Shown here one piece after another: positions 23,965 to 35,585 of a stretch of 64,000 nt of DNA. The DNA comes from Fasciolopsis buskii. Its lineage: Eukaryota; Platyhelminthes; Trematoda; Plagiorchiida; Fasciolidae. The DNA lies in NCBI GenBank assembly GCA_008360955.1, contig LUCM01006287.1, forward strand, positions 62,001 to 126,000. Direction: 5' to 3'. The first letter of the stretch is position 1, and each line of letters opens with the position of its first letter. Position numbers and translations under genes: made by a program. The notes beneath the pieces were generated by a model that did not search any database, was not told the DNA's origin, and saw only the letters and a program-made list of their open reading frames with translations.

Positions 23965-24095
23965 GTTGCAAATCAGTTACGCTCTAAAAGCCAAAGTTTT
24001 AGTGTCCCTCTTCAACTAGAACAGAACAGACGACAGATGAAAATATCTAGTCTAAGATCAAATCTCTCGGATACTAGTCACTTGCCTGTCGGTCT
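23965..24095 (+). CDS. Coding exon before a 26-nt candidate intron
   Basis: A strong acceptor (CAACCTCTCTTAATGACTTTTCAG) opens a 43-codon frame with a Ser/Gln/Arg-rich peptide (VANQLRSKSQSFSVPLQLEQ, then SLRSNLSDTSHLPVG). If unspliced it stops at TAA 24097-24099. Splicing at GGTCT|GTAACG leaves two bases (CT) that pair in phase with the single base opening the frame at 24122. Other frames close at once. It may instead be a terminal exon ending PVGL. Family unknown. Confidence 0.45.
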
Positions 24096-24121
24096 GTAAC
24101 GTAGTTTAATTCATTCATCAG

Positions 24122-24332
24122 ATATGGCCACGGTGATTCCGACAGCTGTGTTGAGTGGAATCTGCCGTATTTTGAGCCAGTCTTTAACGGAGTAGATTCG
24201 TCTAGCTGGACAGGAAACAAATCTGCACAAAGTACATCTTGGACGGTTTCGTTTCGGAGTGGAAAACAATTTGTGCTGCTTCCAGTTGGAAACGCATACT
24301 CGTCGGCTAAAATTTGCACAGATATTAATTAG
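24122..24332 (+). CDS. Candidate terminal exon after a 26-nt intron
   Basis: After acceptor TTTAATTCATTCATCAG (AG at 24120-24121) a clean frame of about 70 codons runs to TAG at 24330-24332. The peptide is rich in Ser, Trp, Gly and Phe (YGHGDSDSCVEWNLPYFEPV, then SSSWTGNKSAQSTSWTVSF, FVLLPVGNAYSSAKICTDIN), like an extracellular domain; no family is recognised. It joins the exon at 23965-24095 in phase across 24096-24121. A 26-base intron is far below the usual minimum, so this exon may instead be reached from a more distant donor. A minus-strand frame over 24074-24319 is probably its shadow. Confidence 0.42.
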
Positions 24333-26935
24333 CTATCGGACAAATAGGTCGAAAGGGTGCCCTGTCTTCGGTGATTTGAATAAAGAATGCAGGACCTTTG
24401 GTTTAATCGCTTTAACCCGGGACCATGCCATGCAGTTGAGATAGTATGATCATCTTGTAGTCAGTTATGTAGCCTGTAAGGACTGAGAGAGGATTAAGGT
24501 GAATTTGGACTCACACGTTGGGCGAGATCAAGAATAGAACTGGCAAACTTTTCGTTTATCAAATTCCGGCCGAATTGACAAACTATTCGCAGTGTTTGCA
24601 AATTTCCGATCTAGTGTTAAAAATCATTAATCCTTGAACATATCCGGGCGATCTAGTTTTTGTCGCACTGTACATCATCTTCAAAAAGTTACCCAGACTT
24701 AAACAACTTAATTTCCTGGTCATGTGTTGCATGACCGCGGATATTTTTGCTGGGCGAATGGCGTTATCGATTCAAATCGATTATTCGATGTTATCTGAAG
24801 TCACCCCGAAATATGTAGAGATATTCATTGACAACGGCTTCTTTTCCACCGATGTAAAGGACGGCACATCAACAAATAGTTTGGTAGACTACATGAGTTG
24901 ATGCAATGGGGTGGCGTCCCGTGCATTGACGATACTGGTATCATTGCGGTTGTCAAGACGACGGTTAGTTTGGTCGATTAGTCTGCGTCTGACGGCCGCA
25001 TTTCAGCGTAAACGTCCTAGTTGCTCAAGGCCATTAGATCGGAAATGATAATGTTAACAAGACTTTAATCCTGTGCAAACCCCGTCGCTTTGCTACGGGA
25101 GTTTACCTGTGGAGCACCCCTAAGAAAACGTTCGTCGGTTGTCCGTTGGGCCTTACCATTGTGACTCAGTGTGTTTCTTGTGCATGCTTAACGTGCCCTG
25201 TAATACGGCGTTCGAACGAGACTGATTTTTTGTCCTCGTAGCAGCAAAGCCCATTATAAACGCAGATAACGCCCAAAGCACTTGCATGTAGGAGGCACAG
25301 AGCTGGTAACTATGGCGTCGAATGGGCCAGAGGCAGTAATCTCAAGAAATCGTTCGTCTTGTCTATTGTCTCGTAGCCGGGCCGCTTAGTGTTTCGGAAC
25401 CTGTTTTTGAACTTCTAACCGTTCCTCCGTGTTCACACGGATTACAGCAGTTTTATTTTTGGCCGGCTTTAAGGGTTGCAGAATGTGCTTAGTTGATTTT
25501 GCTTAAAATTGACCTCACTAGAATATGCACCTTGTATGGTTTAAGATCATTCATTTATTGTTTTCGTTCGCCTCCATTTTTGATGAGGACTAAAAATGAC
25601 GGTATCTATAAATCACACTAACATTAGATAGAGGAACCGGGCTTTTACAATTACTATTGCACCCATGAAGTTTTCGTTATCATCAGAACACTATTCTCGT
25701 CTTCTTTTGGTTCTTTTAGTTGTCGAATTTTCTCAATACAAAACCATTAGCACGGATTGAGCCCCGTTCTCAAACAGCATTTGGTCGTACACCTGGTTCT
25801 GCTAGATGCCTCTAAATATATGAATTTTCAACTCTTCTGAATTTGTTACCGTTTTTACACAAGTGGCTTTTGCTAAATTTCCAGCTCTTTACCCCTAAAC
25901 TTTTCTCATACACGTATGTTCTACCATTCACTGTCCAGATATCCTAATTCTCTACCCTCTTCGAGACACTTACTTTTCGACTTACGCCAGTATAGCAAAA
26001 CTCCGAAATCAACCATTGTGGTGGACAAACGCTAGTCCATGTTAGACTGTAATCAGATGAAGCCAAAGTCATACGGCAAAGCTGTCCCTTACCCACGGGG
26101 CTCTTACTGGCCTGTCACATATGATTGCGGTTGTGTATTTTGCATCTGGAATCAGGTGATTTGCATGTTAGTCACCACTCAGGCTGGCTAAACGCAAATG
26201 CACTCATGGTATGACCCTAGATGGCCTATCGATGGCAGAACCCCACCTCATAGGTTTCTGGATGCCATGGCAGATGGCCAAGTTGGACGATCGACCATGT
26301 CCCGGAGATGCAGACTCGAATGGGCATAGTGATTTTCGAGAAGTCTAGGACAACTATACCGTGAAAAATCTACTTAAGAAATGTCAAAGTTTCTGGTCGT
26401 ATAGAAATTTACGAAAGCCTGCTTTAATTATGATTCACTAAACCAGTGAAAGGAAAAAACGCAGACTAGGATTTCGCCTGATTTGTCATCGGAGACAATC
26501 TTGTCCAGAATACTCGAGTCGTTTTATCCGCGATGCGAAAAGTCGTTTCAATAGTTTCGTGACACATCACATTTCGGTTTGCTCAGGAGGAAGTACGTGA
26601 AATAATCTAATAAAACGGACTTTGACAACATGCTGGGAAAACCCTAGGTAATCGGTGAGTTCATATCTAACTGATAAGGGTCATATCATACGTGAGTGTA
26701 TTCCATTGCCGTCGGTTACATGCACGGAGTGTTAGTTTCTTCATGTGCAAAACTAGATTGCAGAACTAAATCAACATTGTCTCGATTATTGTCAAGGGTC
26801 TGGGGTTGATGCACAATCTCAACTCAAAAATAGTAAGGCTAGGTTGACTAACTGGCGGCAATGGCCTTGCAATGACAAGCAGCAATTTAGACCAACCATG
26901 TAAGATGCGCGGGCAATTTAATATAAATATATGCC
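24333..26935. other. No supported gene; includes GC-richer island
   Basis: No exon with good splice borders. The part 24870-25480 is visibly richer in G and C than its surroundings, with many CG dinucleotides and no open frame. It includes a small hairpin, CCGT-CGCTTTGCT-ACGG, near 25080-25100. It could be a decayed repeat or a regulatory island. Confidence 0.35.
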
Positions 26936-27080
26936 TTAGTTGATCATATGTGTTGCCAAAACCTGAGATTCCGTTAGTAGTTTTGTATAGGACGTTTGCC
27001 ATATGACCACCGGACTGTTTGCCATTTGGTTCTGAGGCCGCGGTTGACAAACTACCCCCAGTTGATAGAATGGAATATAC
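26936..27080 (-). CDS. Candidate terminal exon, unknown protein
   Basis: Minus-strand acceptor (CGCATCTAGTAGTTGGCTCAG) followed by one base completing a codon and 47 codons to TAA at 26936-26938. This phase fits the donor at 27699. The peptide (YIPFYQLGVVCQPRPQNQMA... TKLLTESQVLATHMIN) is plausible. A second frame is also open after the same acceptor (ILSTGGSLSTAASEPNGK...) and could be used with donor GTTTTG at 26962, so the frame is not settled. Confidence 0.3.
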
Positions 27081-27699
27081 CTGAGCCAACTACTAGATGC
27101 GATGTATTGGCATATTTCGTCGTTCCGAGGTATCACCGATGGGAGAATGCAAATGAGAGCAAACCATAGCAGAAGTAGGCGAGCGGTATACTCGGTTTGA
27201 AGGCAAAAACTCTCGGAACTGAGGCACGAGCGGGAGTGTACATTCCCGTATGCGGTAAAAAACAACCAGACAAATGTCACAGAATTAATGTTAAGCATCA
27301 AAGCAGATCGTTGAAAAAAGTGGCAGGAAAATGTGTTTCCTTCGAAAGATCGAGGCCACCACAGGTTTTGCCTTTGGTACACATTTATTGATTTCACTCA
27401 GAGGTTCAGTCAACGCTAGCAGTTTGCTTGACCTCTGTATGCGCCGAAGAAGGTGCGGTACTTCTCCCACAAACCAGGGTTGCTACCATTTTACTAAAAG
27501 CAGTACTCAAATCTTCATCTTCGACATTTAAAAACGCTTTGTTTTTTTAGGGCGCTTCATTTCACAGTTCTGGTCTACTGGCGTTAGAGGAAGGTGAGTA
27601 ATGCTGCTTATGATCATGTAATTTGGAAAGTGCAACGAAAAAATTGGATCCTACTGTTGTTACTACGGTTCAAGTGAAAAGTCATAACTAATTTATTAC

Positions 27700-27875
27700 C
27701 TTTTCTTCCTTATTAGATGCAGGATTACAGTGAGAGAGACAAGCCTTATGGTCTGTAATTCCCACTGCACAAGTGGAAATAGTAAAGCTACGGCGACGTT
27801 GGGGTGAGAATGGTATGGTTTCGTATAAGGTCTTAGCAGATCAAGCGTGGTACTAGCGCGGGTGATAAGAAATTG
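27700..27875 (-). CDS. Candidate internal exon, hydrophobic peptide
   Basis: Between a weak minus-strand acceptor (GGGAAACAG) and a good donor (AAAAG|GTAATA) lies a frame of 58 codons plus two bases. It includes a hydrophobic stretch (ALLFPLVQWELQTIRLVSL, then VILHLIRKK) that could span a membrane. It starts in phase 0, as the exon at 28347-28475 needs, and ends in phase 2, as the exon at 27080 needs. The acceptor lacks a good pyrimidine tract. Confidence 0.3.
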
Positions 27876-28346
27876 CTGTTTCCCACAGATCTGTTTATAC
27901 ATGACCTAAATATTACTGTAAATCACTGTGAATATTAATGATAATGCGATTTGCTGATTATTTTTATGAACAGGAAACAAAACTTGGATACCGGCAAGTG
28001 GCAGTCAAAGCCTAACTTCTAATCTTCACAAACAATCATCATATGCTCGTTGACATCGCAACATCGCAATCAGTTACCACAAGAAGAAGGTAGACGATTG
28101 TGTAATAGCTATCTTTCTATATTTTCTGAGTACGAAGCTTTCATTAATGCGTCATATTTTCTCGATAGGCATATTTTACGTGCACAAACCTCAAACAATA
28201 TTCTATCCCGTCAGTAACTTTGGGATTTTTGTCACTAATCTGTTGTCCTGAGGCGAATACAATAACATGATCTTAGAAGATATCACAGAAACTTAGCAAA
28301 ATCCAGAAAACGTCTGTTGACTGAAAAAAATCGTTAACTTGTTTAC

Positions 28347-28475
28347 CAAAATGACCAGGTTAGGAACAGTGATGTGACGGCTTGCGGGCCTCCGTGATCC
28401 GAAAGAGCTATACAAGGTGTTAATAAGGTGATCGATAAATCCGGCGGCTCGCTGATTCATTCTCTGGAGTGTCGC
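28347..28475 (-). CDS. Internal coding exon, unknown protein
   Basis: A clean 43-codon exon on the minus strand: acceptor GTTCTGCCTAGTGCTTCAG, donor ATTTTG|GTAAACAAG, phase 0 at both ends. The peptide (ATLQRMNQRAAGFIDHLINT, then LYSSFGSRRPASRHITVPNL) is well balanced and protein-like. It probably belongs with the candidate exons at 27700-27875 and 26936-27080. The next gene end upstream on this strand is at 31226, so this gene must be short. Confidence 0.48.
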
Positions 28476-28842
28476 CTGAAGCACTAGGCAGAACATTCTA
28501 GCGAACAGGGTAGTGATTTAAACACCCCCGTGAGAATGCAGTTATGTCTGCAAATGAAACAATGCAAGCCGTTGTCAGTCCTTCACCAGAAATGGAGGTT
28601 ATTATGAGGACACATTTTGTTAAATGCCATCCGACTGTTGGATCGGATAAGCGTTCCGTATCATTTTTTCAAAAACAGTGAATGCTTTCGAATGTTGGAA
28701 TGGACCCAACTCCTTAGGTGGGTTTAAGAAGTGGAGCAAGTACCTAGAATCTGGTGTTAACCGGCCGTGTTACCGATCTAAAAGGAAGGGAATAGATCCT
28801 GCCGTAAGAATTACAGAAGAACTTGCCGGATGGGTAGCACAT

Positions 28843-28863
28843 CCCAGTTGCTCACTGGGATCA
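28843..28863. repeat. Short perfect hairpin
   Basis: ATCCCAGT, five bases (TGCTC), then ACTGGGAT: an 8-bp perfect stem. No T-run or other transcription signal follows it. It lies just upstream of the RTE relic. Confidence 0.6.
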
Positions 28864-28930
28864 CCCTCCATCGTTTATTTAGTGCTCAAAAAGACTGACT
28901 TGAAAATCAGGTCTTTTTCTTACCCAGCAG

Positions 28931-30110
28931 ACGTTGCACCGGTCGTACCTACTCTATGCAGTAGATGCTAGAACATTATCCTACAGGCCTACAATCTTCG
29001 GTGATCCAAAAGTGGCATTCGACTCGGTCCATCGATGAATTCTGTGGCACTGCCTTTCACTGAACAATGTGCTGGAGAAATTCACCCGAAGCTTCGGACC
29101 CGTGTATGCAAACGGTGATTATTTTCCCGGGTTCATCACCAGAAGTGAAGTTTCTTAAAGTTATCCCTTTTCACCCTCCCTCTTCAACATTGTGGCTGAG
29201 CAGGTTATGTAGGTCACTTTATCCCATATGGAAATAGTGGGTCAACATTTGCTCAGACAGTAAACTGAGTGATTCAGAATGTCTAGATCATATTGTATTT
29301 CTGAGTGGTATTCTTATTAAGCTGTATGTTTCCCCCAGCTATCTGAATGATAGTGTGGTTGTGTTTGGGATACGTTTTGCTCCTTCGAAGTGTGAAATCC
29401 TGTCGGTGGAATGGATTCGTTCAAAGCCGAACTTTGATCTGACAGAGGAGGAGTTGGGAGTAATGGGTAAGTTCATCATTTGGCAGTTATATCTCAACGG
29501 TGATTGTAAGTCGGATGAACTATCTTCGTGCTTATAAAAGGCTCGGCTAGTACTTACAAGTTTGAAAGATTTGTGGTATCCGCGCAATATTCGATTGTTG
29601 ATGGAGGATGGAGCTTACACTGCAGCTGGACGGTTGGTCCTGCTGGCATGTGAGATGTGCGAAGATTTTAAGTTTTTGCACATCGATGTCTTCGTAGTAT
29701 TGGCAAAGTATGTCGGGAGAATGTTGCTGGTAACGCTGAGGTTCGTCATAAGGTATTGGGTAGTAGAACTGAATCAATCGACCACGTACTGAACCTGAAT
29801 AGATTACTGTGGGTTTGATATGTGCAAGGCTTGCCCACAAATCAAATCTCTCGATATAGCTGGAGTCAGGTATTGGTTGGAAGATGAGTCTTAGTGTTTA
29901 GTACACGACGCGGCTAAAAAGCATGAAGACCCTAATCTGTGTACTATTTGGAGTAGATAAAGTTAGATTACTGGGTTGCGGCCAACTGTATCCCCTCCGG
30001 CAAGCAAAGATTGAAGGCTCTAGGTCATATACGACAATACCGCAACCAGAGTTGGGACTGAGTTTGAAATGATTTCAATTCTCTATGGCCTCTTTGGACT
30101 ATGACGTTTG
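28931..30110 (+). mobile_element. Decayed RTE/SR2-type non-LTR retrotransposon (pol)
   Basis: Remnants of an RTE-clade reverse transcriptase in the usual order: RPTIFGDPKVAFDSVHR (motif A, from 28982, frame 2), then KFTRSFGPVYAN, then SPSLFNIVAEQ (about 29170). From 29350 in frame 3 come GIRFAPSKCEIL, KARLVLTSLKDLW and GAYTAAGRLVLLA. From 29681, back in frame 2, come HRCLRSIGKVCRENVAGNAEV and VLNLNRLLW, where intact copies read LNRLRWLGHVLRM. At least two frameshifts and several stops break it, and the YADD region is not readable. 29840-30110 may be the degraded C-terminus and 3' UTR. The region upstream of motif A and both ends are not defined. Confidence 0.85.
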
Positions 30111-31031
30111 ATTTTTTCTTCGCCTTTATTCGATTCTCAAATGATCAAGCGGGCACTGAAATCGAATGCATTAAGTTGAATATCTTAGTACATATTTCAC
30201 TGGCATTCAGAGTTTCTTAAGTGTTAAACTCAAACTTCGAGTGTCCGGTGTATTGGAATCCGTAATCCCCAAAGGAGACACTCATCCCGTTTCAGCTCAG
30301 GTTCGCCTTTTCGAATAAATCACATGGTGTCGTCTTAAAATACAGAGCTGAAGTCAATTTTCTGGGGCGCGTGAACTTAGTAGGTGATCAGCCAGTTTGA
30401 TAGTTTATCAGTGCTGGTCACCAGATCCTGTAAGAACCAACGAATTCAATTCTAGGATGTTCTCCATTTTCCACCGCTTAATTGCTTTGTATATCAGTCA
30501 TTTTGAATAGCTGCTTTCAAATTCCTTTTGCTTCTTGTTGCCTCAGGGAAAGTCAGTCGTGACAACAAGCTGTTTTGCCAGGCATATACGAACGGCCGGG
30601 TGGAAACAGCGGCACACAACAAATTTCAACCGATTTTCTAATGGTATGCTTCAGGCATGAGTGTACCGGACGAGGCACGCTTCATAGCCACTATAGCTCA
30701 CAACACGGAGAAGAGACAGGGTGGCCCGGAACACGAAACCTGGAGTGACATAAATCTACATGTGATCTCCCTGGGTCAATTAGGGTAACCAGCTGGGCAG
30801 CAGAGTTCTAGTCTACCGCTAAAGTAACCGGAGTTTCTGGGATTCGAAACTTTAGTCTTTTTTGGTGACAGACGCTTAATAAACTTGGCCATCACCAGTG
30901 ATGGCCGCTAGATTGCAAATTACTAATTTGTTAAAATATTTATAGCTTTTGGGATGCATGCTTTTTGCATTCTCGGACAGTGAGGAAATAAAGTTTTCCA
31001 AACTGATGAATGTGAATTCTTTTTGACAGGA
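30111..31031. other. No supported gene; one tRNA-like patch
   Basis: Contains GGGATTCGAAAC at about 30840, which resembles a tRNA B box, preceded by CCAGCTGGGCAGCAGAG. It is too diverged to call. Otherwise nothing. Confidence 0.3.
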
Positions 31032-31037
31032 TTTATT
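31032..31037 (-). promoter_or_regulatory. Candidate poly(A) signal (AATAAA, minus strand)
   Basis: TTTATT on the plus strand, about 190 bases past the stop of the terminal exon at 31226-31369. Confidence 0.4.
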
Positions 31038-31225
31038 TGTCTGTACCAAGAGTCATACTTCCCGGAAAACACTTACCACATAAATCCGGGGAAGGAAGAA
31101 AGTCACTCTGCTCTGCCCATGGATTTCTACTCTCGTCTACTCTATCCTCGATGGCGAACTCTGAAAATTCACTAGACCAGCGTACTTATGTGATTTTGAC
31201 TTGATATGTGCACCTGACGTCGGCT

Positions 31226-31369
31226 TTAAACTTCTGTATTCCTGTTTATCCCAAAGATAATGTCTGAGCCCGGACTCGGGTCATAGAGAACTAATGAAAC
31301 AGTAAAATTTCGCCCCAGATTCTGAACTACAAACTGCTTGGGTGGTTTTCCGAAGCAATCTTGTTTCTG
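31226..31369 (-). CDS. 3'-terminal coding exon of a minus-strand gene
   Basis: After acceptor TTTCATTCAGTTGCTCAG, 47 codons in phase 0 lead to TAA at 31226-31228. The peptide has alternating beta-like character (FVVQNLGRNFTVSLVLYDPS, then GSDIIFGINRNTEV). It joins in phase to the exon at 31631-31785 across a 261-base intron (GTGAGA...CAG), and an AATAAA follows. Function unknown. Confidence 0.5.
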   Translation of the reverse strand, partial: QKQDCFGKPPKQFVVQNLGRNFTVSLVLYDPSPGSDIIFGINRNTEV

Positions 31370-31630
31370 CTGAGCAACTGAATGAAACCTCCACCGAGCG
31401 GAAAGATTTAAGGCGCGACCACTACGAAAAACCAGTTTCACCAAGATTGATGAAATAATTTTTAGCAACGTTGGACACTGTCCTGGAATAAGGACAACTG
31501 CAATGCCGAGTGTAGCTAGCGACTCAGCCGCATTTATTGATCGACCAGAATACTGGTGACTCTGCTATGCGACTACCTTGTACAAAACATCTTGAGATCG
31601 TTCCATTTGCTTTCCGATACATTTTCTCAC

Positions 31631-31785
31631 CAAATCACGCCAAGTGAGACTGCCGGAAGCAGAATAGGACAAAGCCAGTAGGTATTTTTCTACGATTCGG
31701 TAACACTGGCAAAAGTTAAAACCGTGAATTTCTGACATTTCTTTTTTGCTAATACCGGCCATAGTGTGTTTTGCACCGGAAGTGC
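31631..31785 (-). CDS. Internal coding exon of the same minus-strand gene
   Basis: Excellent borders: acceptor TTCTTTCCCTTCTTGTTTCG(T)AAAAAAACAG and donor GATTTG|GTGAGA. The exon has two bases of a split codon plus 51 codons, ending in phase 0. The peptide (SKKEMSEIHGFNFCQCYRIV, then EKYLLALSYSASGSLTWRDL) looks like folded protein, but I do not recognise the family. Downstream partner is 31226-31369; a phase-compatible upstream candidate is 32470-32572. Confidence 0.55.
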
Positions 31786-32469
31786 CTGTTTTTTTAACGA
31801 AACAAGAAGGGAAAGAATGAATCGCCCAAGTAATTAGCGGAAGTACCAAATACTTTTCATTCTAAACTTACGGCAGTGAAAATAAGTTGCCCATTAAGAA
31901 TGGTTCAGGCAATATTTTATCAAGTTGAAGCATTTTGCACATTAAAATTATTTGTTCAATCTAAGTAATGTAGCGGGACAATTTTCGCGGAATCCACTTC
32001 AAAACTTAAAATACACCAACCAGACACGTTACTGACGCAATCAATTGCTGTAAGGATTGTTGTCAAAGGCCGACTAAACTATCGATCGGTGTTATATTCT
32101 GTTCCCACTGTTCCATCGATTTAAATTGATCTCACACAACTGAAAGCGCTTCTACTTTGGGACGTTTAAATTGTCATTCCAGTGCGTTATTCGTTCATTT
32201 TCGTCTTAGTGATTCACAACATTCTTACTGTAACCTTATCTTCATTTTTTTTGTAGACTGACAGTCAATATTTGCAATACGATTACTCACTGGCCCGGTT
32301 TCGAACATTGGTGCACCTGTTATGGTGTTCGCTGAATAAAAGCGCATCTTTCATTCTGGTCAGCTTGCCACCACGGGCACAACATTCGGAGTTATTCAAG
32401 GAATCACGTTTATGACCTCGAATTTCGTTTAAATCAAGCCTTGATTATTTTGTCCAATGTTCATACAAC

Positions 32470-32572
32470 TTAATTGCTTCCTTTGACTATTATTTTTCAA
32501 GTAGTGCATCACGTTCCGTTTGCCGAAATTAGTTCCCTCGTATTGGTTGCAGACCTCAAAACTGGTTGGCAT
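32470..32572 (-). CDS. Candidate upstream exon of the 31.2-31.8 kb gene
   Basis: Minus-strand acceptor (TTTCAACATGGCTACAG) followed by 34 codons (MPTSFEVCNQYEGTNFGKRN, then VMHYLKNNSQRKQL) and one base before a weak donor GTTGTA. The leftover base plus the two opening bases of the exon at 31785 make a Ser codon, so phases agree. If unspliced the frame runs 17 more codons to a stop. Confidence 0.33.
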
Positions 32573-34883
32573 CTGTAGCCATGTTGAAATTACGAAGGTT
32601 TTCGAAAACAATAATGCTCGCTTCGTTTTATGTCTGTTATACCACTTCGAGTTAACATCTGATTTGGAAGGTTTAGACTCCGTAGTGCAAAAGTAACATC
32701 CCAAAACAACCGTTTTTTCTACTGAGTGAGGACTAGTATACACCTGGCCTTCAGAATAATTAAAGTTGCCAAACTAACAAACATTTGTTACCGTAATCGA
32801 TCTTAGCATAGAAAATGATTCACAGGATAGCATTAGTGGTCAAGACAGGTGATCTTCCACGCCGGTTGTGGGTGATGTCAACATAAATGAAATATTTCAT
32901 AACCACTGTTCACCTGCTTATATGTGCACATTAATAGTATATTTTATCATACACACTAGTCTCCTTTTCTATTTTTGACTGAAAAGTAGGTTTTAACTTG
33001 CAGAATCCCATCATACAACAAAAAGCAACACAATACTAAGTTTCACGGTGCCGTCCTGTCATTGTTCTTTTATCTTCATGGATCGATCAAATCTCACGCT
33101 CCTCCTACGATGGATGAATTGTCTCTGGATGTCCAAGCACCGCGAAGGCTACACGAAAAAATTGCACAACCTACCTACTTGGTACATTTGAGCTGAGAGA
33201 CTTGATTTCCGTATGTAATGATTCATGATCATAATTGATTTTATTGATTTACCCCGAGTGACTAAGCACGTGTCAGGATGTGGTGGATTTTTAATCCTGA
33301 TCATTCAAAGTACACAACACCTGTAGGGACAGTTCATGAATTTCGGTGGTGAGTTGAACAGTGAAATTATCCAATGAATCACTTTATGATCATACTAAGT
33401 TCACCATTACTCCGCCAAAACCATAATTAGGCTGTGTGCAACCGTCAAGCTGCAGTCCGGTCTGAGTGTCATAAGATGTGCACTCCCAACAATTCCTAAT
33501 TGCGGTAAAATAACTTCCTGATTGTGGTAACGGAGGTAAAATTAGTAGTCCCCATCGATAGTTTTTGGCAAAATCCACGTAGAAATGCTAAATTTTTCTC
33601 ACGCGGACAGAGATCTTTACTATCAGACACAGTCACCTTTTTACGGGCTAGTCGAAATGTAGCGTCCTTCACTAATCAGGAGTCGTGAAAGGTGACGGGC
33701 AAGTATACTCATCAACGCAGTGGAATGCGACTGGAATGTTTGCGCAGAATGAATAATTATTATTAGTGTCTAGGATCACCAAAATTTGTGGCTCGTTTTT
33801 TGTGCTGAAGTGTATCTATATGAGTATGAGAATAAGTTGTTGTGTTATTCAAACTATAAACAGCATAACCGAACACTGACGTTACACTCATCACCATAAT
33901 TCAGGAATTGACAACCGTTTGTCTGCCGATCAAAAGAGCCGACTGGATTCTGCCTGTAGTGTTTTTCTTCTACCTGAATTTCGATTTCCGTTCCATTTCT
34001 CAATTCATGCCATTGAAGGAGAAGGTGCTAATGTACTTTTTGTTTTCTTTATTTGTATGCATAGCCCTAGAGATTAAAAATTCACTTATCCAGGCTCTAT
34101 CCCCATGCGTACTTTGTCAAACGATATTGCGCTGACGCCCTTTCACTTATCGAGCAGATGCTCCTGCCACTGAGCGATCGTGGGCAAGACTTTCAAACGC
34201 AAATTATGCAAGCGAAACTCCGGCATTCTGCAAATACCATTCCAATGACACAATAACTTGGACTGATTAAATAAGTTGGTGTCGTGTGAACAGTTCGGTT
34301 AAGTAGAGCCACCTAGTGCTTTGAGTTGACCCTAGGAACCTTGTGTAAGTCAGGATTTCATTCAAAATAACATCTGATCCTTCGTGTCACCTCAAAACAA
34401 CGAATGTTGCGTTACCGTTTCCCTTGGATTCTGTCCCGTTGCATCATTTATTTCGTAATAGGCTTCCGAATGAAAATAGGTCACTGGTAACACAATAATC
34501 ATAAAAGTGGGAGAATTCAACTACATGATCGGTACGCGTTAAGACAGGTGAACAGAAAATGACAGCGGAAAAACATCGGAACTGATTTATTTCCACAGAA
34601 ACATTTCCTATTCAGCAGTAATGCTTTCGGTCAACTGTTACTATTTACCTGATGCTGTGCTGTCAACTGTTTCCATCCAATTGTGCTCTTTCATGTTCTG
34701 ACCAAGCAGTCGGACTGGATTTACTCTAATCTCAAAGCTACTTTCAGATTATTAAAACTTGTTTTTGATACCACACCGAATTTAACGATGTGCAAAATGG
34801 AAGTGGGATTTTCTTTCCATACAAATTTGCGCCCTTCGCAAATCCCAAAAACAATAAATCGCATTGTCGATTTGTTTGTTCAG
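32573..34883. other. No confident gene
   Basis: A minus-strand frame at 33390-33578 holds NCWECTSYDTQTGLQLDGC, vaguely like the start of a three-finger (Ly-6 type) domain, after possible acceptor CGCAATTAG. The cysteine spacing is incomplete, so I do not list it as a gene. Confidence 0.3.
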
Positions 34884-35051
34884 CTCAGTGCAATGGCTTT
34901 CGTGTTCCAAACCTAGGGTTTTCCCTAAACTATATCCCTCGCTGTTCAAATAACGGTTCTCCCAAAAGCCTAAATTTGATTTTCAATTGTTCATCACAAA
35001 TGGACACTTATGTTTTCATTCGATTGGACCCTGGCAAAAATTCCCCGTGCG
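34884..35051 (+). CDS. Coding exon, possible mannose-6-phosphate-receptor-like repeat
   Basis: A good acceptor (GTCGATTTGTTTGTTCAG) opens a frame with two split-codon bases and 55 codons. The spacing L.Y....C, then SLNLIFNC, then VFIR......SPC (within GFSLNYIPRCSNNGSPKSL and NLIFNCSSQMDTYVF) recalls the second half of a CI-MPR/IGF2R-type repeat, whose pattern is L.Y.G..C ... I.F.C ... P.F...C. The likeness is inferred and modest. The end is unsure: GTGCTG at 35052 is a poor donor, and the frame stays open to 35125. Confidence 0.38.
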
Positions 35052-35585
35052 GTGCTGCTAAACTGAGGGACAGTGATCAACGTGTGGTTAGGCTGACAGA
35101 AAGGATGAAACAGAAAGCTACGTAATTTTGTCAGTCAGAATGAAGCCCTACCCTGACCTAATGGACTTTCCGATAAAAAACTAAATGGTTATTTATTGTC
35201 CCTTATAACATTTTTCTGGTTAGGCCTTGGCGACAAAAATACGCAATTTTAGTCCCCAAACCTGAAAAATGCTATGCATTGTTATTTCACTGATAAAGGA
35301 GGTATAAGCATAAAATAAAAGTAAAGGATAAAAAGTGGTTGCCCACTCATCCATTATTTTAGGTCGCTTCATCCGTCCCCACGAAGTGATGAATGCAAAC
35401 GAACATAAAATTTTTTGCATGTTCATGCGAACTTTTCGAAAATTTGGGAGTCTTCTAAGGAACCATCGTGACAGTCATTTGCTTTGCTGTCTCATCACAA
35501 CCTGTAAAAACTTGCTGATAAAATCTTTTTTCCCGTTCATTACTACTGAAAAGCCGATTGTGAATTGAAAACTTGCAATAAGCGT

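Noticed and set aside
26936..27397. 153-codon minus-strand open frame taken as a whole
   Set aside because: Its upper part has no exon-like features; only the part after the acceptor at 27081 was kept as a candidate exon.
29339..29840. Minus-strand open frames
   Set aside because: Antisense shadows of the RTE pol relic.
30760..30860. tRNA gene or SINE head near GGGATTCGAAAC
   Set aside because: B-box-like match only; no clear A box at the right spacing and no cloverleaf.
33390..33578. Ly-6/three-finger domain exon (minus)
   Set aside because: Only four cysteines with incomplete spacing and a poor donor.
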